Of a stretch of DNA of 64,000 nt, positions 21,071-33,125 are shown piece after piece. This stretch comes from Stichopus chloronotus (lineage: Eukaryota > Echinodermata > Holothuroidea > Aspidochirotida > Stichopodidae): contig CM037832.1 in the NCBI GenBank assembly GCA_021234535.1, positions 4,137,359 to 4,201,358 on the forward strand, in the 5' to 3' direction. How positions within the stretch are numbered: position 1 is the stretch's first letter; each line of letters begins with the position of its first letter. The notes below the pieces were generated by a model. The model saw only the letters and a program-made list of their open reading frames with translations, was not told the DNA's origin and did no database searches. The position numbers were made by a program, and so were the translations under genes.

Positions 21071-21826
21071 GGTTTGGGGATGTCTGCTTTTCATGGCCTT
21101 TTTACGAGGACATTGCCCTTTCTGACCCTCTATACTGACTTACTAAACTAAAGCTTGTTAGGTATATCAGATACGATATGTATTTTTCGAGAAACGAACG
21201 CGACACCTAACGAACCAAACTATGGACTTGGTGAAAGTCCATGATGTGAAGATGTCTTTCGATTATTGCAAGCATTCTCACACTGTACAACCTTTGTATT
21301 CCGACTTCTTTTTTCTCTTTTTATTTTAACTACTTTGATCATATCAACAACAGGAACTCGGATCGCGTAACAGTGGTACAGCATACTGTGGGAGATTCCA
21401 TTCGATATGTACGCATGTCTCCAAGTTACTTCAAGGGGAAACTACTTGAAGTAGTATCCTAACAAATGAGACACTGAATGGAACATGAACGCATTTATAG
21501 GCCATATATTGTCACGTTTTTCCGCACATTACTGTCTTTATGCTTACGTTTCTTCTTGTGGAGTATTTACATTGACAATAATACGAACAAAGGCGTTTTC
21601 TATTGAATTTGGTTCCATGAAATTAGTTTCCGTTTGCGTCAATGTTTCTTTTATTATACAGGAATGCAGGAAGTCTAGGTACCAGCTAATCAAGTTGCAA
21701 TTACATAGAAGTAATTTTTTTCTTTGTCGTTGTGTAATCCTTTGCTACAAAATACTGAAATTCTATAGTGCTGACGCTGCAATGTAGGCCTATGTCAGGA
21801 GTGTCTTTGTGGAATCTCATTGAGAG

Positions 21827-22333
21827 GTGTATGGGGGAATAAGAGGTACTGTTGACGGTGTAGTGAGTGACATTATGAAACCAAATGGGTCAGTGGGCAA
21901 TTTTGAAGGATGGCCTGACTTACTTTGTGTTGAGCACTTCTACTTTAATCCTTCCACGAGACAATCAGTGGCCCAAGTAAGGAAGGAGGGTAAAGATTGT
22001 GGTCGCTTTCACCCATCCCGTCTGCCCACCCCCTTCCAATTCGAAATGATGTTCATTCTTCATTCTAACGTACGCCTTAAGCATGGGTGGACTGCAGGTT
22101 TTACGCATCCCCCGCAAATTTTATACAGTGAGCCTTTGTCACTATATAGCCTAAGCGAAGCGTTACCATCGGATGTGGTAGGTAATGTACAAAATTGTTT
22201 TGCAACGATACTTGCCACATCGAAAGACTCTCGCCCCACTTTTCGCGTGCCTCAGTACAAGAGATTTCGTTTCAGAGAAATTGCTTGGTTAATTTGGACA
22301 ACCAGGGAGCTGACTTCCAGCTCCCTGGGATAA
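21827..22333 (+). other. Unassigned open frame of 168 codons
   Basis: The longest non-repeat open frame in the window. I recognise no family. The composition is protein-like in places (FEGWPDLLCVEHFYFNPSTR), but there is no convincing splice context, and the end overlaps a perfect 11-bp hairpin (22302-22328). It could be a decayed transposon frame or chance. Confidence 0.2.
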
Positions 22334-23280
22334 CACCGTTGACACTATCCAAGCGAAACTCGCCACCATCGTTTGGCGCGGAGCTTATTAGGAAACTTTT
22401 GGCAAAATTCCATATCGCAGGATTGGGCACTAGGCGGGTCCAAATTTCAAACATCGCACATTTCTTTCAAGAAGATTTTTAAATGGTAGAATTTACTTGG
22501 TTGTAGATTGTGCCGATATCAAAGATAAACTAGAGATCGTTTTGACGGTGAGCTTTTTTTTTTCTTCCAATAGGTACATATTAATGGACATGTGGTCACG
22601 TGAATATAGCCTATGGTACAGGAGCGAGTGTTCAGTAAATTTAGAGCGAAAAGGTCACGTAGTCGTTATTTCAGCTACAATTTTAATCATTTAGAGTTCA
22701 GCTCAATTGTTTTTGGTCTTTCCTGAACATAAAATAGTGCATGATATTGACTATGGTACCTTTTGCAAGGAGAAATCGTTTCACTTCTGATTTGTCTAGT
22801 TTTGGTTGTTTGACATTGGTCTATAATCAATGTGGAGTCCGCCCGGGGAGCCAGACTTGGTTTCTTCCAATTTTTCACACCGATGACTTACTGCAGGTCT
22901 TGTCAACAACTTTTATTGTGTACCTAATTAGGTTCTACAATGAGGTTCCGCAAAGAACCTCCTTGGTGTAACTAATTCCACAGGTAAATTTAGTTGCAAG
23001 ATCGTTAACAGATTATTAGTCCCTAGTATCAGCAGGGACAAATAAATCCATGTAAAGGTGAATGTGAATATTCCAAAGGAAATGTCGTCTTTGCACTGCA
23101 CTATTTCCTTGAGATGTTTTGTCAAGATAAGGTGGTTTCAGCACAGTTATTTATACACTTATTCTCATTCCTGCTAATTGTTCATCTCCACAATATATCC
23201 TGTAGATCGATCCTGAAGCAGTCTGTGTCAAGTTAACTTAGATACCATAGAACATTCTTTTGTGTATTGTCCATACTTTT
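22334..23280. other. Intergenic, nothing recognised
   Basis: No coding or repeat feature that I can support between the unassigned frame and the hairpin at 23,282. Confidence 0.4.
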
Positions 23281-23281
23281 T

Positions 23282-23309
23282 AGCTCATACCAGCTAGCTG
23301 GTGTGAGCT
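23282..23309 (+). repeat. Palindromic head of a repeat element
   Basis: AGCTCATACCAGCT directly followed by AGCTGGTGTGAGCT: 14-bp arms with one mismatch and no loop. It sits 17 bp before the tetranucleotide array, the same order (stem, then simple repeat, then degenerate units) seen at 11.0, 16.4 and 19.2 kb. Confidence 0.8.
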
Positions 23310-23325
23310 TTTGTAATGGTGCGGC

Positions 23326-23794
<469 letters not shown>

Positions 23795-23799
23795 TTCAC

Positions 23800-25060
23800 A
23801 ATTGTTCAAAATGCTTCTCCTCAGTTTTGCTTTCATGGATTTGTCTGAAACTTGGACACAATTTTCCATAGGTGGTGGACCATTTAGGGTGTTCAGGAAT
23901 TTTTGGTCCAAGGTTCCATGTGGGCCCTTTTTATGAAATTCTACAAAATTCTTCTCCTCCTACAGATTATATTGTACAATGCTGATGGTTTGTCACAATG
24001 ATGCTCAGTTATTGGTCCCTTCAGAGTGTACAGGAATTGGTAGTCCAAGACCCCATGTGGGCAAAATGGCCCATTATGTGAAATTCTGTTTGAAATGTTG
24101 CTTCTCACACATGCACACATGGATTTACATTTAACTTTGATACAATAATCCTTGGGTGGTAGTTCATGTGGGGTGTACAAAAAAGTTTCAGTCTAAGGTC
24201 CCATGTGGACCCTATGGTCTATTTTAGGAAATTCTACAAAGTTCTTCTCCTACATATTCTCTTGTGCAGTGTTAATAATTTGTCATAATGATACTCTGCT
24301 AGTGGTTAACTGAGGGTGTTCATGAATTTGCAGTCTATGGTTCCATGAGGACCGCATGGCCCATTTATGGAATTCTGCAAGTTGCTTCTCCTTGTCCCAT
24401 TAAAGTGCCCCTTCAAACTGTCCTACACCTCTGAAATATCCCTATCGTGCATGAATGATAATTGAGTAATTGGACAGTGTCAGTTGGTGTGCTAACTGAA
24501 ACTCTGTATTGCCCTCAGGTATGTTGACCAGTATATGGACTTAATGGGGCACTTTGAGTTGTTTATGAACTTCACTTTTGTGTCAAGTTTCTAGTAACTG
24601 CTCAATGTTCAACAAAGAGGGCCCCATTATGAGTCACATGTAAATGACCACTAATGAGTGAGTACCTGATGATGTAAATTGGTTTTGGAAAACTCGTCAC
24701 CATTCACTTTTCCACATTAGTACCAATTCATATACCCACAACCAGTACAAACCAATAAGAAAAATTAGTAAAAATTGACAGTTTTCATAATTGTTGGATG
24801 TGAATAGTGATGCTGATGATAAGCATTGTTATTTGGTAGTACCCATTAAAATTTTTACAACTTTAATTTATTGACAAAGATCAAACTTCTGCACTGTTGG
24901 AGCATAAGTTTATGAAATTCTGAAAATTGTGCAGTCCTACAGATTCTCTTGTACAATATTGATAATTTGGTATAATGCTACTCGGTGGTACCTATGATTT
25001 GACATAATGATACATAAATGGTACCTTCAGGGTGTTGAGGTATGAGTCTCTGCACCAATG
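23800..25060 (+). repeat. Degenerate ~180-bp units (family 2)
   Basis: Repeated blocks: TGAAATTCTACAAAATTCTT, CTCCTACAGATT, TTGTACAATG(C/T)TGATGGTTTG, TCA(C/T)AATGATGCTC, GGTGT(T/A)CAGGAATT and CCATGTGGGCCC. They are clear at 23,810-24,400 and again at 24,905-25,050; the stretch 24,420-24,900 is too diverged to align by eye. Confidence 0.65.
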
Positions 25061-26416
25061 GTGTTCTAGTTTATTTTTTTTAATGGGCGTCTCTCCTCTC
25101 CCATAACGAATTTGCAAAAAAAAAAAAAAATTGAACTTGATTTTCATAACCGTCTTGTAAATATTATGCATCAATCATGGTCAAATATTTCATTTAGTTG
25201 TTTTTGTAAATTATTACATTTTTTTAAAGGTAAGGCTGCAGTGGTGACTCCTAATTCTGTTCGTGGTGTGCTGTACTTTTCGACAGATTGTTTTACTTCG
25301 TTAGACAAATCTTTACGTTTAGAAAAAACTGTGAATGAGGGCTGTGAAAAAGTTTAACTGCCTTGGTGTAATTAGTTACGAGTGTATATATAATGGAGTG
25401 TGTCTGGGGAGAGCCCTGGGAAGGTACCAACGCGCCCTTTTGGGGGTACGGGGCGGGGGCGGGGAGGATCACCCGTAAGAAACTTGAGACTAATGTAATA
25501 AAGATTAAACTTTGTGTCGCATGTACGAAAAACTTAAGATATTTCTGGAAAATGGAATTAATTTTAATTTTGTATACATTGTTTTTTCTTTCATTCGACT
25601 TTAAGGATTGCTGTCATTCAACGTCCGCGCATGTAAAAAAAAAAAAAGATTTGACAGTCTCATACTGCCGGGAAGGAGAAGCGGGTGGTAAGTATAAAAT
25701 ATTTTACTGTTTGATAAACCGGAAAATTAATTTGAAGATTAATTACTTTTATGAGAAAATGTGAACATGCCGGCAAACCCACAGGCAGAGGCAACATTAT
25801 GGAAAGTTATATTAGTCAAGGAAATACATTTAAGGCAAACGTGTTGTCCTGCATTGAACACGTTCGTTCATCTATAGCTTGCTCTTCTCTAACGGAATTC
25901 GTTACATTAAATCATATGTTATTCATATGGTAATCTCACACCCATGAAAGGTTTATCGTTGACTGATCGCACCAGTCACACTACGGCGCTATACGCTTGA
26001 ACCTTTGCTCCTGGTAGATTATAAAATTCAATTCTAGTTATTATGCGCATATTAATTTAATGTCTGTTGTCGCTGCATGATGATCTTAACGTTTTTATTC
26101 TGCTTTTATTGTCAATTATGTTGCTTTTAAATGAGTTCATTGTTTTCATCTTGTTGACGTAGGCCTATGATGCCTATAAAGCTGTAGGTCTACACAATAG
26201 TCCTGAAATTACATGCGCGTATGACGAGGTGTTGTGGACCAGTTATTTATCACGTTTTGAACTTCAGGACATGTAGGTGTTCGGGACAGGTGGACAAGGG
26301 AAATTGTCTCACCCCACGTTAGAAAAAGACTTGCAATTTTTCGGGCAAAGTATTGTTCGAACGGACGATCTGAATAAAACAACCCACTACACGGTAAATT
26401 TCAGGAAACCGACTTA
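25061..26416. other. Intergenic, nothing recognised
   Basis: AT-rich with poly-A and poly-T tracts. The 25393-25764 open frame has no recognisable similarity. Confidence 0.4.
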
Positions 26417-26585
26417 CACTGTTAAAAATGTAAATTGTAAAATGTATAAATTAAATTTACAGAAAATAAAATAAATACAAAAGGAATACAAAAATGTTCT
26501 GGAAATTAATTTCCAGACAATTTATGTAATTCTTATTTATTTCTTCGTTTTATTTTCTGTAAATTTACTGACATTTTTTACAGTG
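26417..26585. mobile_element. CACTG-ended foldback MITE
   Basis: The left end CACTGTTAAAAATGTAAATT and right end (read inward) CACTGTAAAAAATGTCAGTA continue as an inverted repeat through TAAATTTACAGAAAATAAA on both sides. The centre holds CTGGAAATTAATTTCCAG, an 18-bp palindrome. About 169 bp, no coding. CACTG termini occur in Chapaev/EnSpm-like DNA transposons; the assignment is tentative. Confidence 0.85.
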
Positions 26586-27010
26586 TAGCCTGGATGTTTC
26601 AGTGTCAGCTTGTATAGGTAATATGCATATATGTATAGTCACGAACGTAGTGGTATTACTTTCGCCATGACTTCTTTCCCAACATTACTTCATATTTCAC
26701 GCCGTTGTTGTAGAGCGTGTATAGCCATGTTTGACAGTTATGACGCAGAAGTACATGCATCTGCAAGATTATAACGTGAAAGACATTTCCAATTTCAGGT
26801 ATATTTTCTTAAGTTGATTTCTATTTTTTATGCTCTAAGAATTTCAGCCATGATGTAAGATGTCTACCCGTGTATATATTTCTGGTTAATTATGTCCCCC
26901 AAGTGAACCCCGAAAATGACTAAGAAATAAGTGATACGTCGTTCTCACTCACTCCTTGTAGCATTATAGCAGCACTAGCATTGTATACGTTGGTTTGCGT
27001 ATCAACGTTG

Positions 27011-27215
27011 TTAAAGGGGGGGGGGGGCATGCGTGACGTCATTTAGGTAAAACATGGCGACTTGCGATTGAGTGAAAAGGATATTCATAAAAGCCTATAG
27101 TATCATTCTTTGGCTTGCATATGTTTTACCACTGAGTTGTGTCTTCTTGTTTGAACAAAATGTGTTTGAAGTATCAGGACCATTGAAAAGGCTTGCACAA
27201 CGGTTTTCTGCAATC
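27011..27215 (-). mobile_element. TTAA element family B, partial copy
   Basis: Starts TTAAAGGGGG. It shares ACATGGCGACTTG, GTGTCTTCTTGTTTGAA, TTTGAAGTATC(A/G)GGAC and a GG(C/A)(T/A)(T/G)GC(A/G)CAAC-like tail with the reverse complement of 8293-8500. Only about half of the 8.3-kb copy is represented, and a 12-bp G run (27016-27027) is near its end. Confidence 0.55.
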
Positions 27216-28766
27216 TCAGAGACGCAAACTTGAAAGAAAGTTAAAGTGACTGTGACAATTAAATATCCAACTTCACATCTTTTATATTTTATGAGTTGGA
27301 ATTTAGGCATTTCAAAAGTACAACAGTAACTTTGCCCCTCAAATAAAAGTGGTCTCTTACACAGGGACGGATTTAAGGGCGAATTTAAATGTTGATTTTT
27401 TTCCGACTTTATAAAACAGTACATAGCCCTTTCCAATTAGTAGACTAAGCCTGTGTGATGTGGCAGTGAAACTGTTGTTCATTATTTTCGACTTAAAATA
27501 CTATGTAGTACTCCCCTGCAGAGTTACTTAATTCTGTTACTCAGAATATTGGCACCCTGATAGTGTCATGGCTCATATGGACCACAGTATAACTTAGGCC
27601 ACCTCCAGACATTACCAGGAGTATCATCCTCTGCGGTTATACCTATGAGCACTATATTAAAATGGATTGCTAAATTCAGTATATTACAAGAGTAACCTGG
27701 CCCACCCAAGGTTTCCAATTTCAACAGACTTCAACTATGATTTTCTACAATCTCAGGCTTTTTTTTGCCATAACTCTCTTTACCGTTAGTGTCTTACTCG
27801 AGGCCATGCAATTGATATGGATGGAAATTCTGGGTGATGAAGAAAAAGTAACTCATACAAAAAATTATCGTCCTGCTATGTGGAACCATCAATTTCAAAC
27901 CTATTCTATGGAGAACTTCAACATAGCGTGACAGCATTTGACACACATACAGTGAGAGAAAAATATATCATATACATATACCTTTGTTACGAAATAAAAC
28001 TGTCACAGAGATTTCACTCTCTGGATTGCTTTACTTGCGACAAACTCAGTGGCAGAGACAGTGACACACGGTTTGAATAATAGCCCCATACTAAAACACT
28101 GGTATCAGTTTCACTGTTTTCATTTACTACTGAAAGTCTAAAGTTTTAAGTTCTGTGAATAATACACTCATGGCATGCATTATCAACCTCTCTATACCCT
28201 CTTATGGCAACATATCCTGAAATAAACGTAACAACAAAACTGAGAGAATTTACATTCAGCGGTGGCGGAGATACCACATGGTCGAGGAAGGCCCCCTCCC
28301 CTTCGACCGACTCAAATGGATTACCGGCTCCCTTTTCTTTAGCTTTTCACCAAAGAAAAAAAAAGAGAAAAGAAATAAAGAAAGATATAGAATGTGATGA
28401 GAATGAGGAAAAATTGGAAGAGATGGTAAAGAAAATGCAAATTTGAGTCCTTCACCGCTCTCCTCATGCAGGAAATGATGATGGTGTTGCCAATTGTCTT
28501 CAGTGTCTTCAAATTCAAGCAAGTGCAGTATTCATCGCGAAATGTGACAAGTTGATCAGACTTTATCGGCGGAAAATTCCGCTGAAATGAAATTAATTTT
28601 CCATTTAAGAAAATACTGACAATACCATTTTCTGGAACTTACTTGCTGAGCATGTGAAAGCAATGTAGGGGAAATTTTATGTAACAGGGTAGCAAGCAAC
28701 TTCAAAAAATTGCAAATATGCCATTTTCAGTTTTCAGAAGGAAATCCTTAAATTGTACATTTCTCC
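27216..28766. other. Intergenic, nothing recognised
   Basis: No supported gene or repeat. Open frames are short and overlapping. Confidence 0.4.
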
Positions 28767-29125
28767 TTAAAGGGAAATAGGGCGTTTGTTTTATGAGAAA
28801 CATCCATATTTTTTTAACCAATGTTTGTGGACGTAGAATGATAGATTATTCAAAATAAGGAAGGACAGCAGCCTTCTTTTCAAGAAATAAACTCCTCACA
28901 GATTGAAATTCAGTTAAAATTTTGTTACTCAAGAATAATTTGTTCACCCAAACTTTTCAAAATTCAAATAATGCATCTTCTGTTACTCATCACATGCACA
29001 ATGTTTTGAGGAGATGAAGCTTTGGTAGATGTTTATTAAATGAGACTAAATGGTTTAACAATGATTACCGTTATTTTCTTTTGCATGTCATGTCGGTGTA
29101 CTCTAAACGCCCTATTTCCCTTTAA
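28767..29125 (+). mobile_element. TTAA-bounded MITE, family A copy 2 (best preserved)
   Basis: TTAA at 28767-28770 and 29122-29125. Perfect terminal inverted repeat: AGGGAAATAGGGCGTTT at the left and AAACGCCCTATTTCCCT at the right. About 359 bp, AT-rich, no coding capacity. TTAA at both ends suggests a piggyBac-type target site, though TTAA could instead be part of the inverted repeat. Confidence 0.88.
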
Positions 29126-31000
29126 GTTTGGCGTTTCAATGTTTTCGTAAGTCAAATCCGTAACTTGCAATCACAGGTGCAAATTGGGTAATGAGTTCAA
29201 AATTCCCAGTGTTGACCATAACAAATATTGCAACAAGAAATTTGTATCCCAAAAATTAAAGATGCACGATAATACCAAGAAACTTAATGTGCCAATGGAA
29301 AATTTGATAGCAAATCTTTTAAGTTGCATTCCTTAGGTACAATTTGTCTAGTTATGAGTGGTTTCACAGTCTTTCGTGTAAAATCTTCCTTTAGTCAGTT
29401 TTTTGTTAAAAATGATGACAAAGCATGTGAATCCCCCCAAAAAGTGTTAAAACTGGAATAATATGTATGACTACGAGTGGTACCAGGGGTGTGCCAGTGG
29501 ACCCCTGACACAGTATTGTATTTTTTCTGGTACATTCCACTCCAAACAATGCTGGCGCTCCTCTTAGACAGTGGTCAAACAATTTCCAGTTCACCCCTAA
29601 CTCAAAACCTCTGTCTGCGCCAATGCAACAGGGGGGGGGGGGGGTGGCATACTGTTTTTCCGTATCACACTCGTTGGTGTCTCCTAACCCATGCCCCAGG
29701 CTCAGTAAGAACGCAAATCTGACTATAGGCTGATGGCGCAGTTCGAGTCTCTTGACCCCTCTGCAAACAATCAGTGTTAGGTGGGTCTACACATATGCTC
29801 ATCTCCAATCAAATATTTGCCAAGTGCCCCTAGAATATATCGAAGAGGATACATAATTTAAGATTCTTGCATCATCTCATCCCATATATGATATGTATTA
29901 GTATTTCCATAGATTTACTTTTGCTCTCATTAATTTGAGAAATTGCAAACATGAGATCAGTGTTTCGAAACTGTGCATATGCAGCTTATATCACCCAGAA
30001 AGTGCTGTTTCCGGCCACCTGGGGAGTTTGAAAAACCCAAATTTTCTTGTACGATCCCGCGCCCGACCGATAGTGGCGCTCCGCTTAGATAATCCATAGG
30101 GTTCATGCACAGAGAGGGTTGCGACAACTAGTTATGTGACACCAGTTTGTCTCAAAGTGTACAACCTTACTGATCTTTTCTGATACATAATAAGCAATAA
30201 ATAGCCCGTTTTACATATTTCTTTTTTCACAGTAAGTTCAGATCATGTATCCTAAATGCTTGTAATATAATGTTCGCGCAGTTGGGGGCAAAATGGCGTC
30301 TAAAATCGCAACCCTTTCTAGTGTAGCATACCCCTTTTAATTGCCCCATTGACTTGCACACTCCATCGCAAATGAGATGTGGACCTCTAAAGCCTTAAAG
30401 AAGTTTTCAACAGACATAAGCCACCGCTCTTTAGAAAGCTGACACATTGGCCAGTTCATGGCTTTTTCAATTTCCCGTACCCTTAGGTGGATAGATTTTC
30501 TGCTAAAGGCCGTCCAAGTTACCGTGCCTTGTCACTGGGACAATGATATTGTTCCGCCAGCTTAAAGTCTATAAACTTTCCGTAATTGCTTCAATAGGCA
30601 CAATTTTCACACCTTGTATACTTCAACTCGCCTACTTCAATATTCAATCCACAAAAGAACACATCTCCAAGGATAAAATGCAAAAACAAAAGTTGTCCAA
30701 ATGGCTATGATAGGTACTTTCACCGTCACAGGTGAACAAAATTGCGCAGGAATCTCCAACTTGTAATAGGGTATGCTAGCCTATATAGGAACCCTAATTA
30801 CAGTCCTGCTTTCTATTTAGCAGCAACCCTAGAAGCCATTTTTGCCTCTGACTGAAACTGGTAGCTCTGCCACAGTTAAATTTTCTTTATAAGTCACCCA
30901 AATGGAAAAAAACACAAAAAATTGCAGCATTTTGTAGAACGAGAGGCCTGTTTGTTAAAGAAAACTTTAAAGGGGAAGGGAACCCCCCCCGATTAATGTT
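29126..31000. other. Intergenic, poly-G tract only
   Basis: A 14-base G run lies at 29631-29644. No gene or repeat family otherwise recognised. Confidence 0.4.
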
Positions 31001-31004
31001 TCTT

Positions 31005-31622
31005 CAGATCTCTATGACATGGACAGGGGTGTATGCTGGGATGCGGAGGATGTGCCAGGTGAAAAAAAGAAAAGAAAAAATAACCGGGAAGGGTCTACGA
31101 ATGCCAGAATCACAAAGGAAGATAAAAAATAAAACCATCTCTGAAAAAGAGGAATTCCTGAAGAAATATTCAATTTAAATCTAGCATCAAATGTAACACC
31201 ATCTTGCATCTAGCCTACCTTATGCGAGCAAAACTTTTCAAAAGGGAGTTGAGTTTCCCCTCCCCTTTGACCCCTCCCCCAAGATCAGTCTTTAATACAA
31301 ATTACTATGACCTGTGCAGAGTATCGGACTGATGTGCGAGGGCTGTGCCAGTTGTAAGAAAATCTGAATTACCCAGAAAATGTTTAAGAATGAATATGGC
31401 ACCCGGAAAGATGAAAAGATAAAATTATTACTTAAAAGGTAAGAATTCCTGAAGATATATTGAATTCAAATCTAGCATCAAATGTAGAACCATTTCGCAT
31501 CTAGTCCACCCTATACGTTACCAAAACTTTGTCCACCCCCTTTGACCCCTCCCCTAGGACGGCCACCAGCCATCGTTCTGCTGTCCCCTTCCCCTTTTTG
31601 CCAAATCCTGGATCCGCCACTG
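31005..31622. repeat. Internally duplicated element ending in GGATCCGCCACTG
   Basis: GAATTCCTGAAGAAATATTC (31151) recurs as GAATTCCTGAAGATATATTG (31443), followed by closely matching TCTAGCATCAAATGTA and GCATCTAG(C/T)C(T/C)ACC, an offset of about 292 bp. CCCCTTTGACCCCTCCCC also occurs in both units. The right side ends with GGATCCGCCACTG, which resembles the terminal word CAGTGGCGGATCC of many non-autonomous DNA elements. The left terminus was not found. Confidence 0.55.
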
Positions 31623-31830
31623 TTACACGCATGTTTCAGGAGTTGGTCATGTCCGTACACATGTGGGCGCAAGGGTTCTTAAGGCCATTTAAAGGTGTTC
31701 ATTGGTAACGATAGACCATTCTGTCTAGACATCTGTATTTCAATGATGTAACAACAAAATATACATGAGAATATAAAGGACCGACTCTATGTACGCATAA
31801 AGGTATGTATTTCATTGCATTCTGCTCCCA

Positions 31831-32073
31831 CACACCCCTTCCCCACCTACCCCTTCCCCACATACCCCTTCCCCACCTACCCCACATACCCCTTCCCCAC
31901 CTACCCCACATACCCCTTCCCCATCTACCCCACATACCCCTTCCCCACCTACCCCACATACCCCTTCCCCACCTACCCCACATACCCCTTCCCCACCTAC
32001 CCCACATACCCCTTCCCCACCTACCCCTTCCCCACATACCCCTTCACCACATGCACCTTCCCCACACTACCTT
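31831..32073 (+). repeat. 24-bp C-rich minisatellite with G4 potential on the minus strand
   Basis: About nine units built from CCCCTTCCCC, ACCTACCCC and ACATA. The plus strand is nearly G-free, so the complement has GGGG runs separated by 2-6 bases. The 24-bp period leaves several frames open on both strands; these are not genes. A CCA repeat (32,074-32,092) and a short A tract follow. Confidence 0.95.
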
Positions 32074-32092
32074 CACCACCACCACCACCACC

Positions 32093-32880
32093 AAAAAAAA
32101 AAAAGAAACATCAAAAGTAGATAGAGTGTCGAATTACTTTTCCACCGTGAAAATTACTAGGTTAAACAGATATCCGAGGCCGCACAGATCCGATGTCTGT
32201 GTCAAATGTGAATAAAATACAGAAGTACAATTATTGGCTGTGTCAGCTTCGACAGAGGCTAGTTAGTATAGGCCAGATATGATATGGTGGATATTCGTAA
32301 ACTTGGTCGGTGACAGAAAGAAATTCTCGAACACCGGGCATTCAGCAGTGATGGTGCCTCCCGGTCCTTCCGACACAACAAAAGGGGAAAGAAGGACAAA
32401 GAACATGAAAGGAAAGTGGAACCCTTTCTTGTGTGATCAAACTTGTGTCACAGATTGCAAGAAGTATATAGGCCCTATGCCTCAGTGCTAATCGGTCTTG
32501 GCACCCTCAATGAACTACCGTTTCCTGTAGGCATCCGCAGTAACCAGTGCGTGTCCTATACCCCGGCCGTGAACTTTTCCACAAACAATAATGTATTGTC
32601 ATTTTTTCCCCTAAAATATAGTCGCCGCCTTTTAACAACCAGTTACAACTTAGTCCTATTGTTGAAGTTTCGCAATTAAATTGCGTACAATACACAATAT
32701 CTCATGAAACGTGATGTTTGGCCTCAGACGGTAAATAAACCATTTTATATGATGGTAGACTACGACACACAGGCTGAGTGGGGGTATCTGTAATGCAGAA
32801 CGTTTACTGTGTAACAGTCTGCGTAAAATCATTTTTGATCACAAATCACATTTCCAGATGTAGGCCTAAATGTATTAGCT
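32093..32880. other. Intergenic, nothing recognised
   Basis: No gene or repeat family that I can support. Confidence 0.4.
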
Positions 32881-33125
32881 AGATGCTGCTACTGCTGTTA
32901 GTAACCCGATATGTAGGCCTATCAGGTGCATGCTGCGACTGTAACCCTACATACGGCTGCTGTAACCTTACATGTATTAAAAGTAGGCATATTGCTGTTG
33001 TAACCCTGCATGTATTAGGTACGGCTGCTGTAACCCCACATGTATTACTGGTACTGCTTTTGTAACCCTACATGATGTATAAAGGTACCGATGTTGTAAT
33101 TCTAGATGTAGTAGGTGCTACTTTA
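32880..33125 (+). repeat. Degenerate ~38-bp tandem repeat
   Basis: TGTAACCCTACATGTATTA-like cores recur at about 32,939, 32,960, 33,000, 33,030 and 33,060, separated by GGTACGGCTGC or similar. Spacing is irregular. Two TAGGCCTA octamers lie at its start. Confidence 0.65.

Noticed and set aside
29720..29800. tRNA-like words (CAGTTCGAGTCTC)
   Set aside because: No acceptor, D or anticodon arms could be paired; not a tRNA gene.
31699..32215. Open frames on both strands (GRGMWGRW and PLPHLPHI repeats)
   Set aside because: The 24-bp period is a multiple of three and stop-free; no family similarity or splice context.
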